64,000 nucleotides of DNA from Polyangiaceae bacterium (GTDB lineage: Bacteria; Myxococcota_A; Polyangia; Polyangiales; Polyangiaceae), in the NCBI GenBank assembly GCA_016719945.1, contig JADJYE010000031.1, positions 1-64,000 of the forward strand, read 5' to 3'. Each line of letters opens with the position of its first letter. The first letter of the stretch is position 1. The notes under the pieces were generated by a model. The model made no database searches. It was not told where the DNA came from and was given only the letters and a program-made list of their open reading frames with translations. This document shows, in pieces, positions 40,265-48,013 of this stretch. The position numbers were made by a program, and so were the translations under genes.

Positions 40265-40639
40265 ATGACCCAAAGGCAAGACGACAAGACCTCGTTTCTC
40301 CGCTTTCCCCATCACGGTCTCGACGCGTACGCGGTAGCGCTCGACGCGCTCGAGAAGGCTGACGCGCTCGCCAAGAAGCTGCCGCGGGGCTACGGGCCGC
40401 TCAGCGATCAGCTTCGCAGAGCGAGCCAGTCAGCGTTTCTGCAGCTGGCCGAGGGGGCTGCGCGCAGCGGCGCAGATCGCGCGCAACGGCTGCGTGGGGC
40501 ACGCGCAGAGGCCTGTGAGGCCGCCGCCTGTGTGGAGGCGCTCGGGCGGTTGGGGCTTTCGACACAGAGCGAGGTCGCAGAGCTGCTCAGCCTGTTGGGG
40601 CGGCTGGCCGCCATGCTCACCAAGCTGGCCGGCCGCTGA
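40265..40639 (+). CDS. Four-helix-bundle protein (S23/Avd-like)
   Basis: A 124-residue helical protein. The pattern FLRFPHHGLDAYAVALDALEKADALAKKLPRGYGPLSDQL-RRASQSAFLQLAEGA is typical of the S23/IVS-encoded four-helix-bundle family, which includes Avd of diversity-generating retroelements. Family members bind nucleic acid; the role here is unknown. ATG 40265 is taken as the start (MTQRQDDKTS). It lies inside an IS-like unit, converging on the transposase with a 29-base gap, and may be a passenger gene. Confidence 0.75.
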   Translation: MTQRQDDKTSFLRFPHHGLDAYAVALDALEKADALAKKLPRGYGPLSDQLRRASQSAFLQLAEGAARSGADRAQRLRGARAEACEAAACVEALGRLGLSTQSEVAELLSLLGRLAAMLTKLAGR

Positions 40640-40668
40640 GGGCGCGACAACGTCGGCGCCACGCTTGC

Positions 40669-41321
40669 CTATGCCTCGAGCCACAGGCGGGCACATGCGA
40701 GGTGGAGGTCTCGCGACTTGGGCAGCTTGCGAGGACGCTCGGGTTTCGAGCCGATGACCGCCTTCATTCCCCGGCTCTGCACGGCGGCGCGAAATCGGTT
40801 CGAGTCGTAACCCGCATCCGCGTTCACGGCCTTGCCGTGCGCCTGCGCGAGCAGCTCGTCGGCCATCATCATTTCGTGGCGCTGGCCCGCCGAGAGCGTG
40901 AGGTGGAGCGGGCGGCCTTGGGTGTCGACGACGGCGTGGAGCTTGGTCGAAACGCCTCCTCGAGAGCGTCCCAAAGCATTGCTTTCGATCCCCCCCTTCC
41001 GCCCGACGCATCCTGGTGAGCGCGAACAACGGAGCCATCGAGAATCGAGCCGGTCTCGTCGACCTCGACGCGTAGCTCTCGAAATATCGTGGCCCAGTGG
41101 CCTCGCTTCGCCCAGTTTGCGAACCGGTTGTAGACCGACTTCCAGGGGCCGAACCGCTCAGGAAGATCACGCCAGGGCAAGCCGGTCCTGGCGCGGTACA
41201 AGACCGCCTCGATGAAGAGTCGGTCACCCCGCGTCGCTTCGGGCCCGGCCTTCTGCTTCGGCAGGACTCGTTGTAGGCGGCGCCACTGAGCATCGGTGAG
41301 TGCGTGTCGCTGCACCCCCAT
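40669..41321 (-). pseudogene. IS5/IS427-type transposase, frameshifted and C-terminally truncated
   Basis: The first frame (41321 to about 40985) has the N-terminal DUF4096-like part: LTDAQWRRLQRVLP, LYRARTGLPWRDLPERFGPWKSVYNRF and the first catalytic Asp in LDGSVVRAHQ. The second frame (to 40669) carries IGRSRGGVSTKLHAVVD, the second Asp in VNADAGYDSNRFRAAV, and KPERPRKLPKSRDLHL. In this IS group the two frames are normally joined by a programmed slip, so that shift alone need not mean decay. After RDLHL the sequence diverges and stops within 11 residues, losing the last 50-60 residues with the catalytic Glu. It should be inactive. Confidence 0.85.
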
Positions 41322-41396
41322 TTTTGATCATGCTCGTGACGGCAACACAATCCATCCGTGACACCGATCGAAATGATCCAGCTTCTGGCGGCAGAT

Positions 41397-41413
41397 CTAG
41401 GGACACCCCCTGG
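41397..41413. repeat. Right terminal repeat of the IS-like unit
   Basis: CTAGGGACACCCCCTGG, the inverted counterpart of the left end. It lies about 75 bases upstream of the transposase start, where the right end of an IS5-type element is expected. Confidence 0.7.
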
Positions 41414-41481
41414 TCCCGTGGAGACGAAGTTTCCACGAAAACAATGAGGGGTTCCCTTCGGGACGGACCCACGCGTTGCCC

Positions 41482-41527
41482 AAGAATTCGGGCCGCCTTC
41501 GCCCCGTCAGGGGCGGCCCGAATTCTT
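41482..41527 (-). terminator. Long GC hairpin downstream of the repeat-protein gene
   Basis: AAGAATTCGGGCCGCC (41482-41497) pairs perfectly with GGCGGCCCGAATTCTT (41512-41527), with an inner CCCC/GGGG. It lies 23 bases past the stop of the minus-strand gene ending at 41551, as an intrinsic terminator would, but no clear U-run follows. Confidence 0.6.
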
Positions 41528-41550
41528 CAAGCATCGATGGTTCCAGGGGA

Positions 41551-42021
41551 CTAGCCGAGCTTCAGCACCGAGATCGAGTCGGCGAAGAACAGCACGGCGG
41601 CGACCATGTGCCTCAGCTCGGACGAATAGCCATCGGCCTTGCCGACGGAGTTGCTCGAGGCGTTGCGGATGGTCCCGTCCGAGTCGATCTTCCCGACAGA
41701 GTTGCTCGAGGCGTTGCGGATGGTCCCGTCGGAGTCGACCTTGCCGATCGAGTTGCCCGAGCCGTTGCGCACGGTCCCATCGGAGTCGACCTTGCCGATG
41801 GAGTTGCTCGACGCGTTGCGGACCGTCCCGTCCTTGTCGATCTTGCCGATGGAGTTGCTCGAGGCGTTGCGGAGGGTCCCGTCCGAGTCGACCCGACCGA
41901 CGGTGTTGCTCGAGCCATCTCTCAGCGTGACCGCGGCGATGGCGATATCGGCACGCGCCTCGCGCGCGGCGAGCCCGCTCGCCGCGGCGGCGAGGAGCGA
42001 GAGGGCGGTCCGTCGTCTCAT
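41551..42021 (-). CDS. Secreted protein of 16-residue DSDGT repeats (beta-flower-like)
   Basis: A 156-residue protein with a Tat- or Sec-like signal (MRRRTALSLLAAAASGLAAREARA). The mature part is a start motif plus five or six near-identical 16-residue repeats, of form VDSDGTIRNASSNSIGK, then a short tail (HMVAAVLFFAD). This spacing resembles the small five-fold beta-flower repeat proteins annotated in other bacteria; that naming is a suggestion. The start is ATG 42021; the upstream ATG at 42039 would add six residues before the signal. It is probably periplasmic or surface-exposed. Its DNA repeats are about 48 bases long. Confidence 0.75.
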   Translation of the reverse strand: MRRRTALSLLAAAASGLAAREARADIAIAAVTLRDGSSNTVGRVDSDGTLRNASSNSIGKIDKDGTVRNASSNSIGKVDSDGTVRNGSGNSIGKVDSDGTIRNASSNSVGKIDSDGTIRNASSNSVGKADGYSSELRHMVAAVLFFADSISVLKLG

Positions 42022-42180
42022 GGCGCACGATCCTAGCACCTGTCAGGTGCGTGGCTCGGCCGCCGTCGCTTTGTCGTAGCGAACGCGCGAGTCGAAATGG
42101 TGCTTCGAGGGAGCAGGTGAACCCGGCTCGCTGTGACCGAGCCTCATGGCCGGATCGTTACCGGTGAAGCACCCCGGGCG

Positions 42181-42208
42181 CCGCCGCGGGTGAACACCCC
42201 CCGCGGTG
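42181..42208 (-). terminator. GC hairpin after the cysteine-rich lipoprotein gene
   Basis: CCGCCGCGGG (42181-42190) pairs with CCCGCGGTGG (42199-42208), with one mismatch and an 8-base loop. It is 15 bases downstream of the minus-strand stop at 42223. The remainder of the 42040-42222 gap shows no gene. Confidence 0.55.
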
Positions 42209-42222
42209 GCGCCCCACGCCCA

Positions 42223-45200
42223 TCAGGGCGCGCACCCCGGCAGGCCGAGGTCGGTGATCGTGTCGATGGCGAACCCGGCGAACTCCGTGGCGGGGGTGAA
42301 CACGTCGCCGCCGTTGGTGTCTCCGCTACCGATCCCACAGCGACGCTGCAGGGTTTGGTTGACGGTCGTCTCAGGCGCGGTTCCCCAGGCGGTGCCGGGA
42401 TCGACCCCGATCTGCCCGATCACATCGACGGTCGCGCCGTTGCAGAACAGCTCGACGGTGTCGTCGCCGTTGAAGTTCATGGTCGCCGTGCTCTGCACAT
42501 CGCACAGCGCGAGGATCGCAGCCGATGAGCTGGCGTGGCAGACGACCAGCACGTCGTTTGCCGCGATGGTCTGCGTCAGGGCGACGGTCTGCGAAGGCGC
42601 CGCGGCGCCGTTCGTGTAGAGGCGCACCGAGCAGTTGTTGGCCGCCAGATCGAATGACGAGGACGAGCTCGGGTTCCTGATCTCCACCGCCTTGTTGTTG
42701 GACGAGCCCTCGATGTACTCGCTGAAGAACAGGGTCTCCGTGCTGCAGGTCGCGTCGCAGCCGTCGCCAACGACGGCGTTGCCATCGTCACACTGCTCGC
42801 CGTTCACCGCCTGCACGATCCCGTCGCCGCAGGTGTCGACCGGGAGCTCGCAGATGCGGCCCGTGACGAAGCCGACGAAGTTGCAGTTGGTGTCGGCCCA
42901 CTCGCCGGCGGCGTTGACGAGGGGCAGGCACTCGCCGTTGCCGCCGACCCCGACGTCATCGTCGGGCTCGCCCGCCGCGTATTCGGTGAAGCCCCAGGCC
43001 TCGTTGGTCACCCAGTCGAACACCGCGTCGGTGTCGTTGGCGTCGTCGCTGGCGCCGATCCAGGGGTTTTGGGCGGTGTTGTGCACGTCGGCTACCAGCG
43101 CGCTCTCGGCGGCGGAGGTGATGGTCACCAGGTGACCGCCCGCCGCGACGCACGCGGCGTAGGCGCCGCCGAAGTCGGTCGTGTCGTCGTCGTACGACGC
43201 GTAGCAGGTGCCGGTGAACGCATCGACGCTGAAGCGGTCAGCGCCCGGCAGCGCCGTCGCGTCGCACACCGTCGCCGTCACGCACTGCGCGGTGCAGCCG
43301 TCGAGGTCGTCGGCGTCCGCGTCGTCGCACTCCTCGACGCTGTCGTTGGTGATGCCGTCGCCACAGAACTCGGTGACGCAGAGGCTGCTGCAGCCGTCGC
43401 CGCTCGCCGTGTTGTTGTCGTCGCACTGCTCGCTGCCGGCGGTGACGCCGTCCCCGCAGGTCGTCGTGGCGCAATCAGCGCCGCTGTAGCCCGCGTCGCA
43501 CGTGCACGTGCCGCTGCCGGCCGCGCCGTCGTCGCACGTGCCGTTGCTGCTGCACTGCGCAGCGCCGGAGCCACCCGGGCAGGTGCTCGCGCAGGCGGCG
43601 CCGAAGAAGCCGTCCGCGCAGGTGCAGGCGCCGGTCCCGAGCAGGCCGTCGTCACAGGTGCCGTTGCTGCTGCACTGCGCCGCACCCGAGCCGCCGGGAC
43701 ACGCGCTGCAGGTCGCTCCGAAGAAGCCCTCGTCGCATACGCAGGTGCTCGGTGCGCCGCTGCAGGTGAAGCCTGCCTCGACGACACACGCCGCGCTGCA
43801 GCCGTCTCCGGAGGTGTTGTCGCCGTCGTCGCAGCCCTCGCCGCCGTCGAGCGTCCCGTTGCCGCAGGTCGCGGAGCACACGCTCGGGAGGCCCGAGCAC
43901 GTGAAGCCCGCTTCGATCGCGCAGACGGAGCTGCAGCCGTCGCCGTTGGCGACGTTGCCGCCGCCCTGGTCGCACTGCTCGGTGCCTGCGATGACGCCGT
44001 CGCCGCAGGTGGTGGTGCAGGAGCTCGGCAGGCCCGAGCAGGTAAAGCCGCCCTCGGTCTGGCAGGTGGAGGAGCAGCCGTCGCCGTTGGCGACGTTGCC
44101 GCCGCCCTGGTCGCACTGCTCGGTGCCCGCGATGACGCCGTCGCCGCAGGTGGTGGTGCAGGAGCTCGGCAGGCCCGAGCAGGTAAAGCCGCCCTCGGTC
44201 TGGCAGGTGGAGGAGCAGCCGTCGCCGTTGGCGACGTTACCGCCGCCCTGGTCGCACTGCTCGGTGCCTGCGATGACGCCGTCTCCACACGTCGTGGTGC
44301 AGGAGCTCGGCAGGCCGGAGCAGGTAAAGCCGCCCTCGGTCTGGCAGGTCGAGGAGCAGCCGTCACCGTTGGCGACGTTACCGCCGCCCTGGTCGCACTG
44401 CTCGCTGCCTGCGATGACGCCGTCTCCACACGTCGTCGTGCAGGAGCTCGGCAGGCCGGAGCAGGTAAAGCCGCCCTCGGTCTGGCAGGTCGAGGAGCAG
44501 CCGTCACCGTTGGTGACGTTGCCGCCGCCCTGGTCGCACTGCTCGCTGCCGTTGATCAGGCCGTTGCCGCAGACCGGCGCGCAAACGCTGGGGGTGCCGC
44601 TGCAGGCGAAGCCGGTCTCGGTCTGACAGGTCGAGGAGCAGCCGTCGCCGTTGGCGACGTTGCCGCCGCCCTGGTCGCACTGCTCGCTGCCGGTGACGAC
44701 GCCGTCGCCGCAGATCGGCGTGCAGACGCTGGGCTCCCCCGTGCAGCTGTACCCAGCCTCCACCAGGCAGGTCGCCCCACAACCGTCGCCGCCGGTGGCG
44801 TCCCCGTCGTCGCAGGCCTCGAGGCCGGTGGTATTGACGTTGCTGTCGCCGCACACCCGGAAGGTGCAGTCGTCGTCGCAGGTCGAGGTCTCCCCCGGCG
44901 TGCCCGTGCCGTTGCCGTCGCACTGATCGGTGCCGCTCACGAAGCCGTCGCCGCAGCCAGGGGCGACGCACACGTTGTTGACGCAGGTGTCGCTCGTGCA
45001 GTCGCTCGGGCCGCCGCAGCTGTCGCCGACGGCGCACGTGCCGCACACCCCGCCGCCGCAGTCGATGTCGGTCTCCAGGCCGTCGTCCACCCCGTTCGAG
45101 CAGCGGCACTCGCTCGCGCCGTCGCAGACGTCTGCGCCACACTCGTTGTCCGGATCGCTGTCGGCCACGAACGCGGTGCAAGCGCCCTCGCTCCCGATCA

Positions 45201-46005
45201 CGTTGCAGGCCTCGCAGGTGCCGTCGCACAGGCTGTCGCAGCACACGTCGTCGACGCACGAGTCGCTCTCGCACTCGTTGCCCGCCGTGCACGCGTCGCC
45301 ATCGGGGAGCTTTGGCACGCACTCCTCGTTCGGGTCGCAGTACGAGCCTGTCTGGCAGTCGGTGTCGTCGGCGCACGGCGCGCAGTCGCCCGAGCCCGCG
45401 TCGCAGAACGCGCTCTGGCAGTCCGCGAACGTGGTGCAGTTGAGGCCGTTCGCGCAGCCCGCGCACTCTCCGCCGCAGTCCACGTCGGTCTCGCCGTCCG
45501 CCGGATCGAAGGCGGAGTTGCCGCAATGGGTCGGCTCGCAAGCGCCCAAGACGCACAGCGGCTCGGCGGGGTCGAGGCAGTCGGTCGAGTCGAAGCACTC
45601 GATGCAGGCGCCCGCGCCGTCGCACGCGAACCCGCCGTCTTCATCGCACGCGGTCCCCATCGGCAGGTCGGTGAAGCCGCACACGTCGTTCTCGTCGCAG
45701 CTTCGCACCCTGCAGTCGGTGTCGGTGCCCGGGCACTGCTCGGCGCACGGGTTCCCGCCGCCTTCGCCGCCGGTACCGCCTGTGCCGCCCAGGCCGCCTT
45801 GTCCGCCTCCGCCCGGCTGTCCGCCGAGGCCACCCTCGCCGCCGGTGGCTCCGCCACCGCCTGTGGCGCCTGCTCCTCCTTGGTCGCTGCCCCCTTGCTT
45901 GAGGAGGTCCTCGTCGGGCGCGACGATGAGGGAGCAGCCACCCGTCGCCGTCAGCGCCGAAGCCAGCACGAAGAAGCGGAGCTTGTGCATGATCGCCCGC
46001 ATCAT
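42223..46005 (-). CDS. Cysteine-rich DUF4215-repeat lipoprotein with EGF-like, C-type lectin and lamin-tail domains
   Basis: About 1260 residues. The N-terminus (MHKLRFFVLASALTATGGCS) is a lipoprotein-like signal, followed by a Gly-rich linker (GGAGATGGGGATGGEGG). Cysteine-rich segments come next, then about eight DUF4215 myxobacterial repeats (CGDGVIAGTEQCDQGGGNV, DGCSSTCQTE), with five nearly identical. EGF-like repeats (GFFGATCSACPGGSGAAQC) follow, then a C-type lectin-like domain (GTCYASYDDDTTDFGGAYAAC to NGECLPLVNAAGEWADTNC) and a C-terminal lamin-tail-like domain (LFFSEYIEGSSNNKAVEI, NGDDTVELFCNGATVDVIGQ). It is probably an outer-surface adhesin-like protein. Starts at 46002 and 45990 are alternatives. 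Confidence 0.85.
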   Translation of the reverse strand: MMRAIMHKLRFFVLASALTATGGCSLIVAPDEDLLKQGGSDQGGAGATGGGGATGGEGGLGGQPGGGGQGGLGGTGGTGGEGGGNPCAEQCPGTDTDCRVRSCDENDVCGFTDLPMGTACDEDGGFACDGAGACIECFDSTDCLDPAEPLCVLGACEPTHCGNSAFDPADGETDVDCGGECAGCANGLNCTTFADCQSAFCDAGSGDCAPCADDTDCQTGSYCDPNEECVPKLPDGDACTAGNECESDSCVDDVCCDSLCDGTCEACNVIGSEGACTAFVADSDPDNECGADVCDGASECRCSNGVDDGLETDIDCGGGVCGTCAVGDSCGGPSDCTSDTCVNNVCVAPGCGDGFVSGTDQCDGNGTGTPGETSTCDDDCTFRVCGDSNVNTTGLEACDDGDATGGDGCGATCLVEAGYSCTGEPSVCTPICGDGVVTGSEQCDQGGGNVANGDGCSSTCQTETGFACSGTPSVCAPVCGNGLINGSEQCDQGGGNVTNGDGCSSTCQTEGGFTCSGLPSSCTTTCGDGVIAGSEQCDQGGGNVANGDGCSSTCQTEGGFTCSGLPSSCTTTCGDGVIAGTEQCDQGGGNVANGDGCSSTCQTEGGFTCSGLPSSCTTTCGDGVIAGTEQCDQGGGNVANGDGCSSTCQTEGGFTCSGLPSSCTTTCGDGVIAGTEQCDQGGGNVANGDGCSSVCAIEAGFTCSGLPSVCSATCGNGTLDGGEGCDDGDNTSGDGCSAACVVEAGFTCSGAPSTCVCDEGFFGATCSACPGGSGAAQCSSNGTCDDGLLGTGACTCADGFFGAACASTCPGGSGAAQCSSNGTCDDGAAGSGTCTCDAGYSGADCATTTCGDGVTAGSEQCDDNNTASGDGCSSLCVTEFCGDGITNDSVEECDDADADDLDGCTAQCVTATVCDATALPGADRFSVDAFTGTCYASYDDDTTDFGGAYAACVAAGGHLVTITSAAESALVADVHNTAQNPWIGASDDANDTDAVFDWVTNEAWGFTEYAAGEPDDDVGVGGNGECLPLVNAAGEWADTNCNFVGFVTGRICELPVDTCGDGIVQAVNGEQCDDGNAVVGDGCDATCSTETLFFSEYIEGSSNNKAVEIRNPSSSSSFDLAANNCSVRLYTNGAAAPSQTVALTQTIAANDVLVVCHASSSAAILALCDVQSTATMNFNGDDTVELFCNGATVDVIGQIGVDPGTAWGTAPETTVNQTLQRRCGIGSGDTNGGDVFTPATEFAGFAIDTITDLGLPGCAP
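43900..44720 (-). repeat. Tandem 141-bp repeats encoding DUF4215 units
   Basis: Units of 141 bases (47 residues, CGDGVIAGTEQCDQGGGNVA then a Cys-rich remainder) are repeated five to six times with only scattered synonymous changes such as CCGTCGCCG against CCGTCTCCA. Such similarity at DNA level suggests recent duplication or gene conversion, and risk of collapse in assembly. Confidence 0.85.
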
Positions 46006-46077
46006 AGAAGAAGGCCCGCCGCCTTGTCGCCGGTCGTGGGCTGTCACGATCTCCGCCGCCCCCGCGATGCACGGTCG

Positions 46078-46803
46078 ATGGTCTGGCGAGGGCTCGCGGG
46101 CGTGATGGCGGGGCTGACGGTGTTGGGGTGCGCGGAGCTGCCCGACGCGCGGGCCCCGGCTGGGCCCCCGGATCCCAACGGCCTCGATGCGACACCGCTC
46201 CCTGATGTGCGCTGGGACGCGCCGGGGCAGGCGGTCTCGGTGCCCGACCCCCCTCCCACTCCCGCGCGGGTCCTCGTTCAACCTCCGCCGAGCGGTCCTA
46301 TCAGCGAGCCGCTCTCGTGTGGGCTCTTCAACCCGATGCCGGGAGGCTTCGCGGCGGGGTACCCGGCCGACACCGGGCTCGATCTCGCGGGGATGAAGAG
46401 CCCCGTCTTCGCCATCGCCTCCGGCGCGGTCGACTACGCCGAGGCGGGCCACTCGCTGTGGACCGGCAGGGGCGACACCGACCTCGCGGTGCGGATCGAG
46501 CTCGACGAGCCGATCGAGCTCTCGGACGGGCGCGTCGTGACCCACCTCTGGTACGCCCATCTGTTCGAGCTCGCGTTCGAACAGCCCCAGGGCGCGCCCC
46601 AGCGCCGCCGCGTGGCGGCCGGGGAGTACCTGGGCCTGTCGGGCAAGGCGAACGGCATGTGGCACTTGCACCTCGGCCTGTTGCTCGGCGACACCTCCCA
46701 GCGCTGGGGCACGTTCTTGCTCGAGGACGAGGTCCGCTCGGTGCTCTGCGGGCTGGGGAAGGAGAGCAAGCTGCCAGCCCTCGCGAAGAAGGGGCAGGGG
46801 TAG
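46078..46803 (+). CDS. M23-peptidase-like lipoprotein
   Basis: About 241 residues with a good lipobox (VMAGLTVLGC, Cys near residue 18). A Pro-rich linker follows, then a LytM/M23-like fold: YPADTGLDLAGMKSPVFAIASGAVDYAE, YAHLFEL, and the HxH motif MWHLHLGLLLG. The first zinc-ligand motif HxxxD reads DTGLD here, so the His is replaced by Asp. The protein may be a non-catalytic LytM factor that regulates peptidoglycan hydrolases rather than an active endopeptidase. It diverges from the cysteine-rich lipoprotein gene across about 72 bases. Confidence 0.75.
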   Translation: MVWRGLAGVMAGLTVLGCAELPDARAPAGPPDPNGLDATPLPDVRWDAPGQAVSVPDPPPTPARVLVQPPPSGPISEPLSCGLFNPMPGGFAAGYPADTGLDLAGMKSPVFAIASGAVDYAEAGHSLWTGRGDTDLAVRIELDEPIELSDGRVVTHLWYAHLFELAFEQPQGAPQRRRVAAGEYLGLSGKANGMWHLHLGLLLGDTSQRWGTFLLEDEVRSVLCGLGKESKLPALAKKGQG

Positions 46804-46826
46804 CTGGAATCGACGACAATCCTCGG

Positions 46827-47756
46827 GTGGAGACGCTCTCGCTGGGGATCGATCTAGGCGGCACCAAGATCGAGTGCGCGGTCTTGCGCTCGCGCGGCGG
46901 TGCGGCGCCCGTCGTGGAGCACCGCGAGCGCGTCGCGACGCCCCGCGAGGAAGGCTACGACGCGATCGTCGCGGCGACCGCGGCGCTCGCCCGGGCGACC
47001 GCCCGCGCCGCCGGGCGCGAGGTCGGCGCGATCGCGGTCGGCGTGGGGATGCCGGGCGGTGTGCGCCGGCGCGACGGCCTGGTGAAGAACTCGAACACGA
47101 CCTGCCTCAACGGCCGGCCGTTTCGCGCCGATCTCGAGGCCGCGCTCGGCCGGGAGATCCTGTTCGACAACGACGCGAACTGCTTCGCGCTCGCCGAGAC
47201 GCGCCTCGGCGCGGCCCGCGGTCACGAGCAGGGCGTCGTCTTCGGGGTCATCCTCGGGACGGGCGTCGGCGGCGGGCTGGTCGTGCGGGGGCAGGTCTGG
47301 CCCGGGCTGCACGGTATCGCCGGTGAGTGGGGCCACCACGGAGTGCAGTCGAGCTCCCCGGACGCGCGCCCCTGCTACTGCGGTCAGCGCGGGTGCCTCG
47401 AGGCCTACGCGAGCGGCCCTGCCCTCGAGGCCGACTACCTCACCCGTTCGGGCCGGCCGGCGCGCGCCCCGGAGATCGCGCGCCTCGCGCGCGAGGGGGA
47501 CCGCGACGCCACCGCCGCGATGGCGTCGCTGCTCGATGCGTTCGCGCGCGGCCTCGCGAACGTGATCGACGTCGTCGACCCTTCAGCGGTCGTGCTCGGC
47601 GGAGGCGTTTCGAACCTCTCCGCCCTCTACGAGGAGGGCCGGAGGCTCGTCGCGGCGCGCGTGTTCAACGACGAGCTGCTGACGGCGATCCGCAAGCACG
47701 AGCTCGGCGACTCGGCCGGCGTGCTCGGAGCCGCGCTGCTGCCTCTGGGCGGTTGA
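46827..47756 (+). CDS. ROK-family sugar kinase
   Basis: About 309 residues. ATP site LGIDLGGTKIECAVL, sugar-binding region VGVGMPGGV and KNSNTTCLNGRPF, catalytic Asp in LFDNDANCFALAE, LGTGVGGGLVV, then GEWGHHGV and the ROK zinc motif CYCGQRGCLEAYASG. Phosphorylation of glucose, N-acetylglucosamine or fructose fits the family; the NTTCLNGRPF segment does not decide. GTG 46827 is the start, 23 bases after the M23-like gene. A repressor helix-turn-helix is absent, so it is an enzyme rather than a NagC-type regulator. Confidence 0.88.
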   Translation: METLSLGIDLGGTKIECAVLRSRGGAAPVVEHRERVATPREEGYDAIVAATAALARATARAAGREVGAIAVGVGMPGGVRRRDGLVKNSNTTCLNGRPFRADLEAALGREILFDNDANCFALAETRLGAARGHEQGVVFGVILGTGVGGGLVVRGQVWPGLHGIAGEWGHHGVQSSSPDARPCYCGQRGCLEAYASGPALEADYLTRSGRPARAPEIARLAREGDRDATAAMASLLDAFARGLANVIDVVDPSAVVLGGGVSNLSALYEEGRRLVAARVFNDELLTAIRKHELGDSAGVLGAALLPLGG

Positions 47757-47790
47757 CCGCACCGCCAGATGGCGCCCCCGCCCCCGCGCC

Positions 47791-47822
47791 GGATATCTCG
47801 CGCGCCCTGGCGCGAGATATCC
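47791..47822. terminator. Perfect 12-bp inverted repeat after the ROK kinase
   Basis: GGATATCTCGCG (47791-47802) and CGCGAGATATCC (47811-47822) with an 8-base loop, about 35 bases past the ROK stop. No U-run follows. It may act as a terminator insulating the secretion cassette or as a protein-binding site. Confidence 0.5.
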
Positions 47823-47862
47823 GAAGGGCCCCGCGCAAGCGGGCGCGCGGCAGAAAATAGAG

Positions 47863-47880
47863 AGGACATCGCGATGTCCT
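47863..47880. promoter_or_regulatory. Perfect 18-bp palindrome upstream of vgrG
   Basis: AGGACATCGCGATGTCCT reads the same on both strands and has no loop, which suits a dimeric regulator better than a terminator. It is about 135 bases upstream of the vgrG ATG. Farther down, CGATCGAAAAACCCGATCG (near 47928-47946) is a second interrupted palindrome. The 257-base gap otherwise holds no gene; vgrG has a GGAGG ribosome site five bases before its ATG. Confidence 0.45.
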
Positions 47881-48013
47881 GGGCGCACGTCGGCGCGTGT
47901 GCGCCTTTCGTCGCCACGGCGGGGGCGATCGAAAAACCCGATCGTCGCTCGAGAATTTTCGACTGCCCCCGCTAGCGGCTCCCGTAGCATGAGCTGCATC
48001 ACCGGAGGCCCGC

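Larger units (their letters stand above)
39904..41413. mobile_element. IS-like unit carrying a four-helix-bundle gene and a truncated transposase
   Basis: The two ends share GGGGGTGTCCCTAG in inverted orientation (left 39904-39920, right 41397-41413), bounding about 1.5 kb. Inside are a truncated IS5/IS427-type transposase on minus and an S23-like four-helix-bundle gene on plus, pointing toward each other. A normal IS of this group is under 1 kb and has no passenger. It therefore looks like an IS that lost the transposase 3' end and gained the S23 segment. No convincing target duplication was seen (flanks CTA and TGG). It is not autonomous. Confidence 0.65.

Noticed and set aside
40265..43200. 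Diversity-generating retroelement (Avd-like protein near a C-type lectin domain)
   Set aside because: No reverse transcriptase lies nearby; the RT at the window start is a broken group II maturase 39 kb away. I saw no template/variable repeat pair with A-specific differences.
43900..44720. 141-bp repeats considered as a non-coding satellite or array
   Set aside because: They are in frame on the minus strand and encode DUF4215 cysteine-rich repeats.
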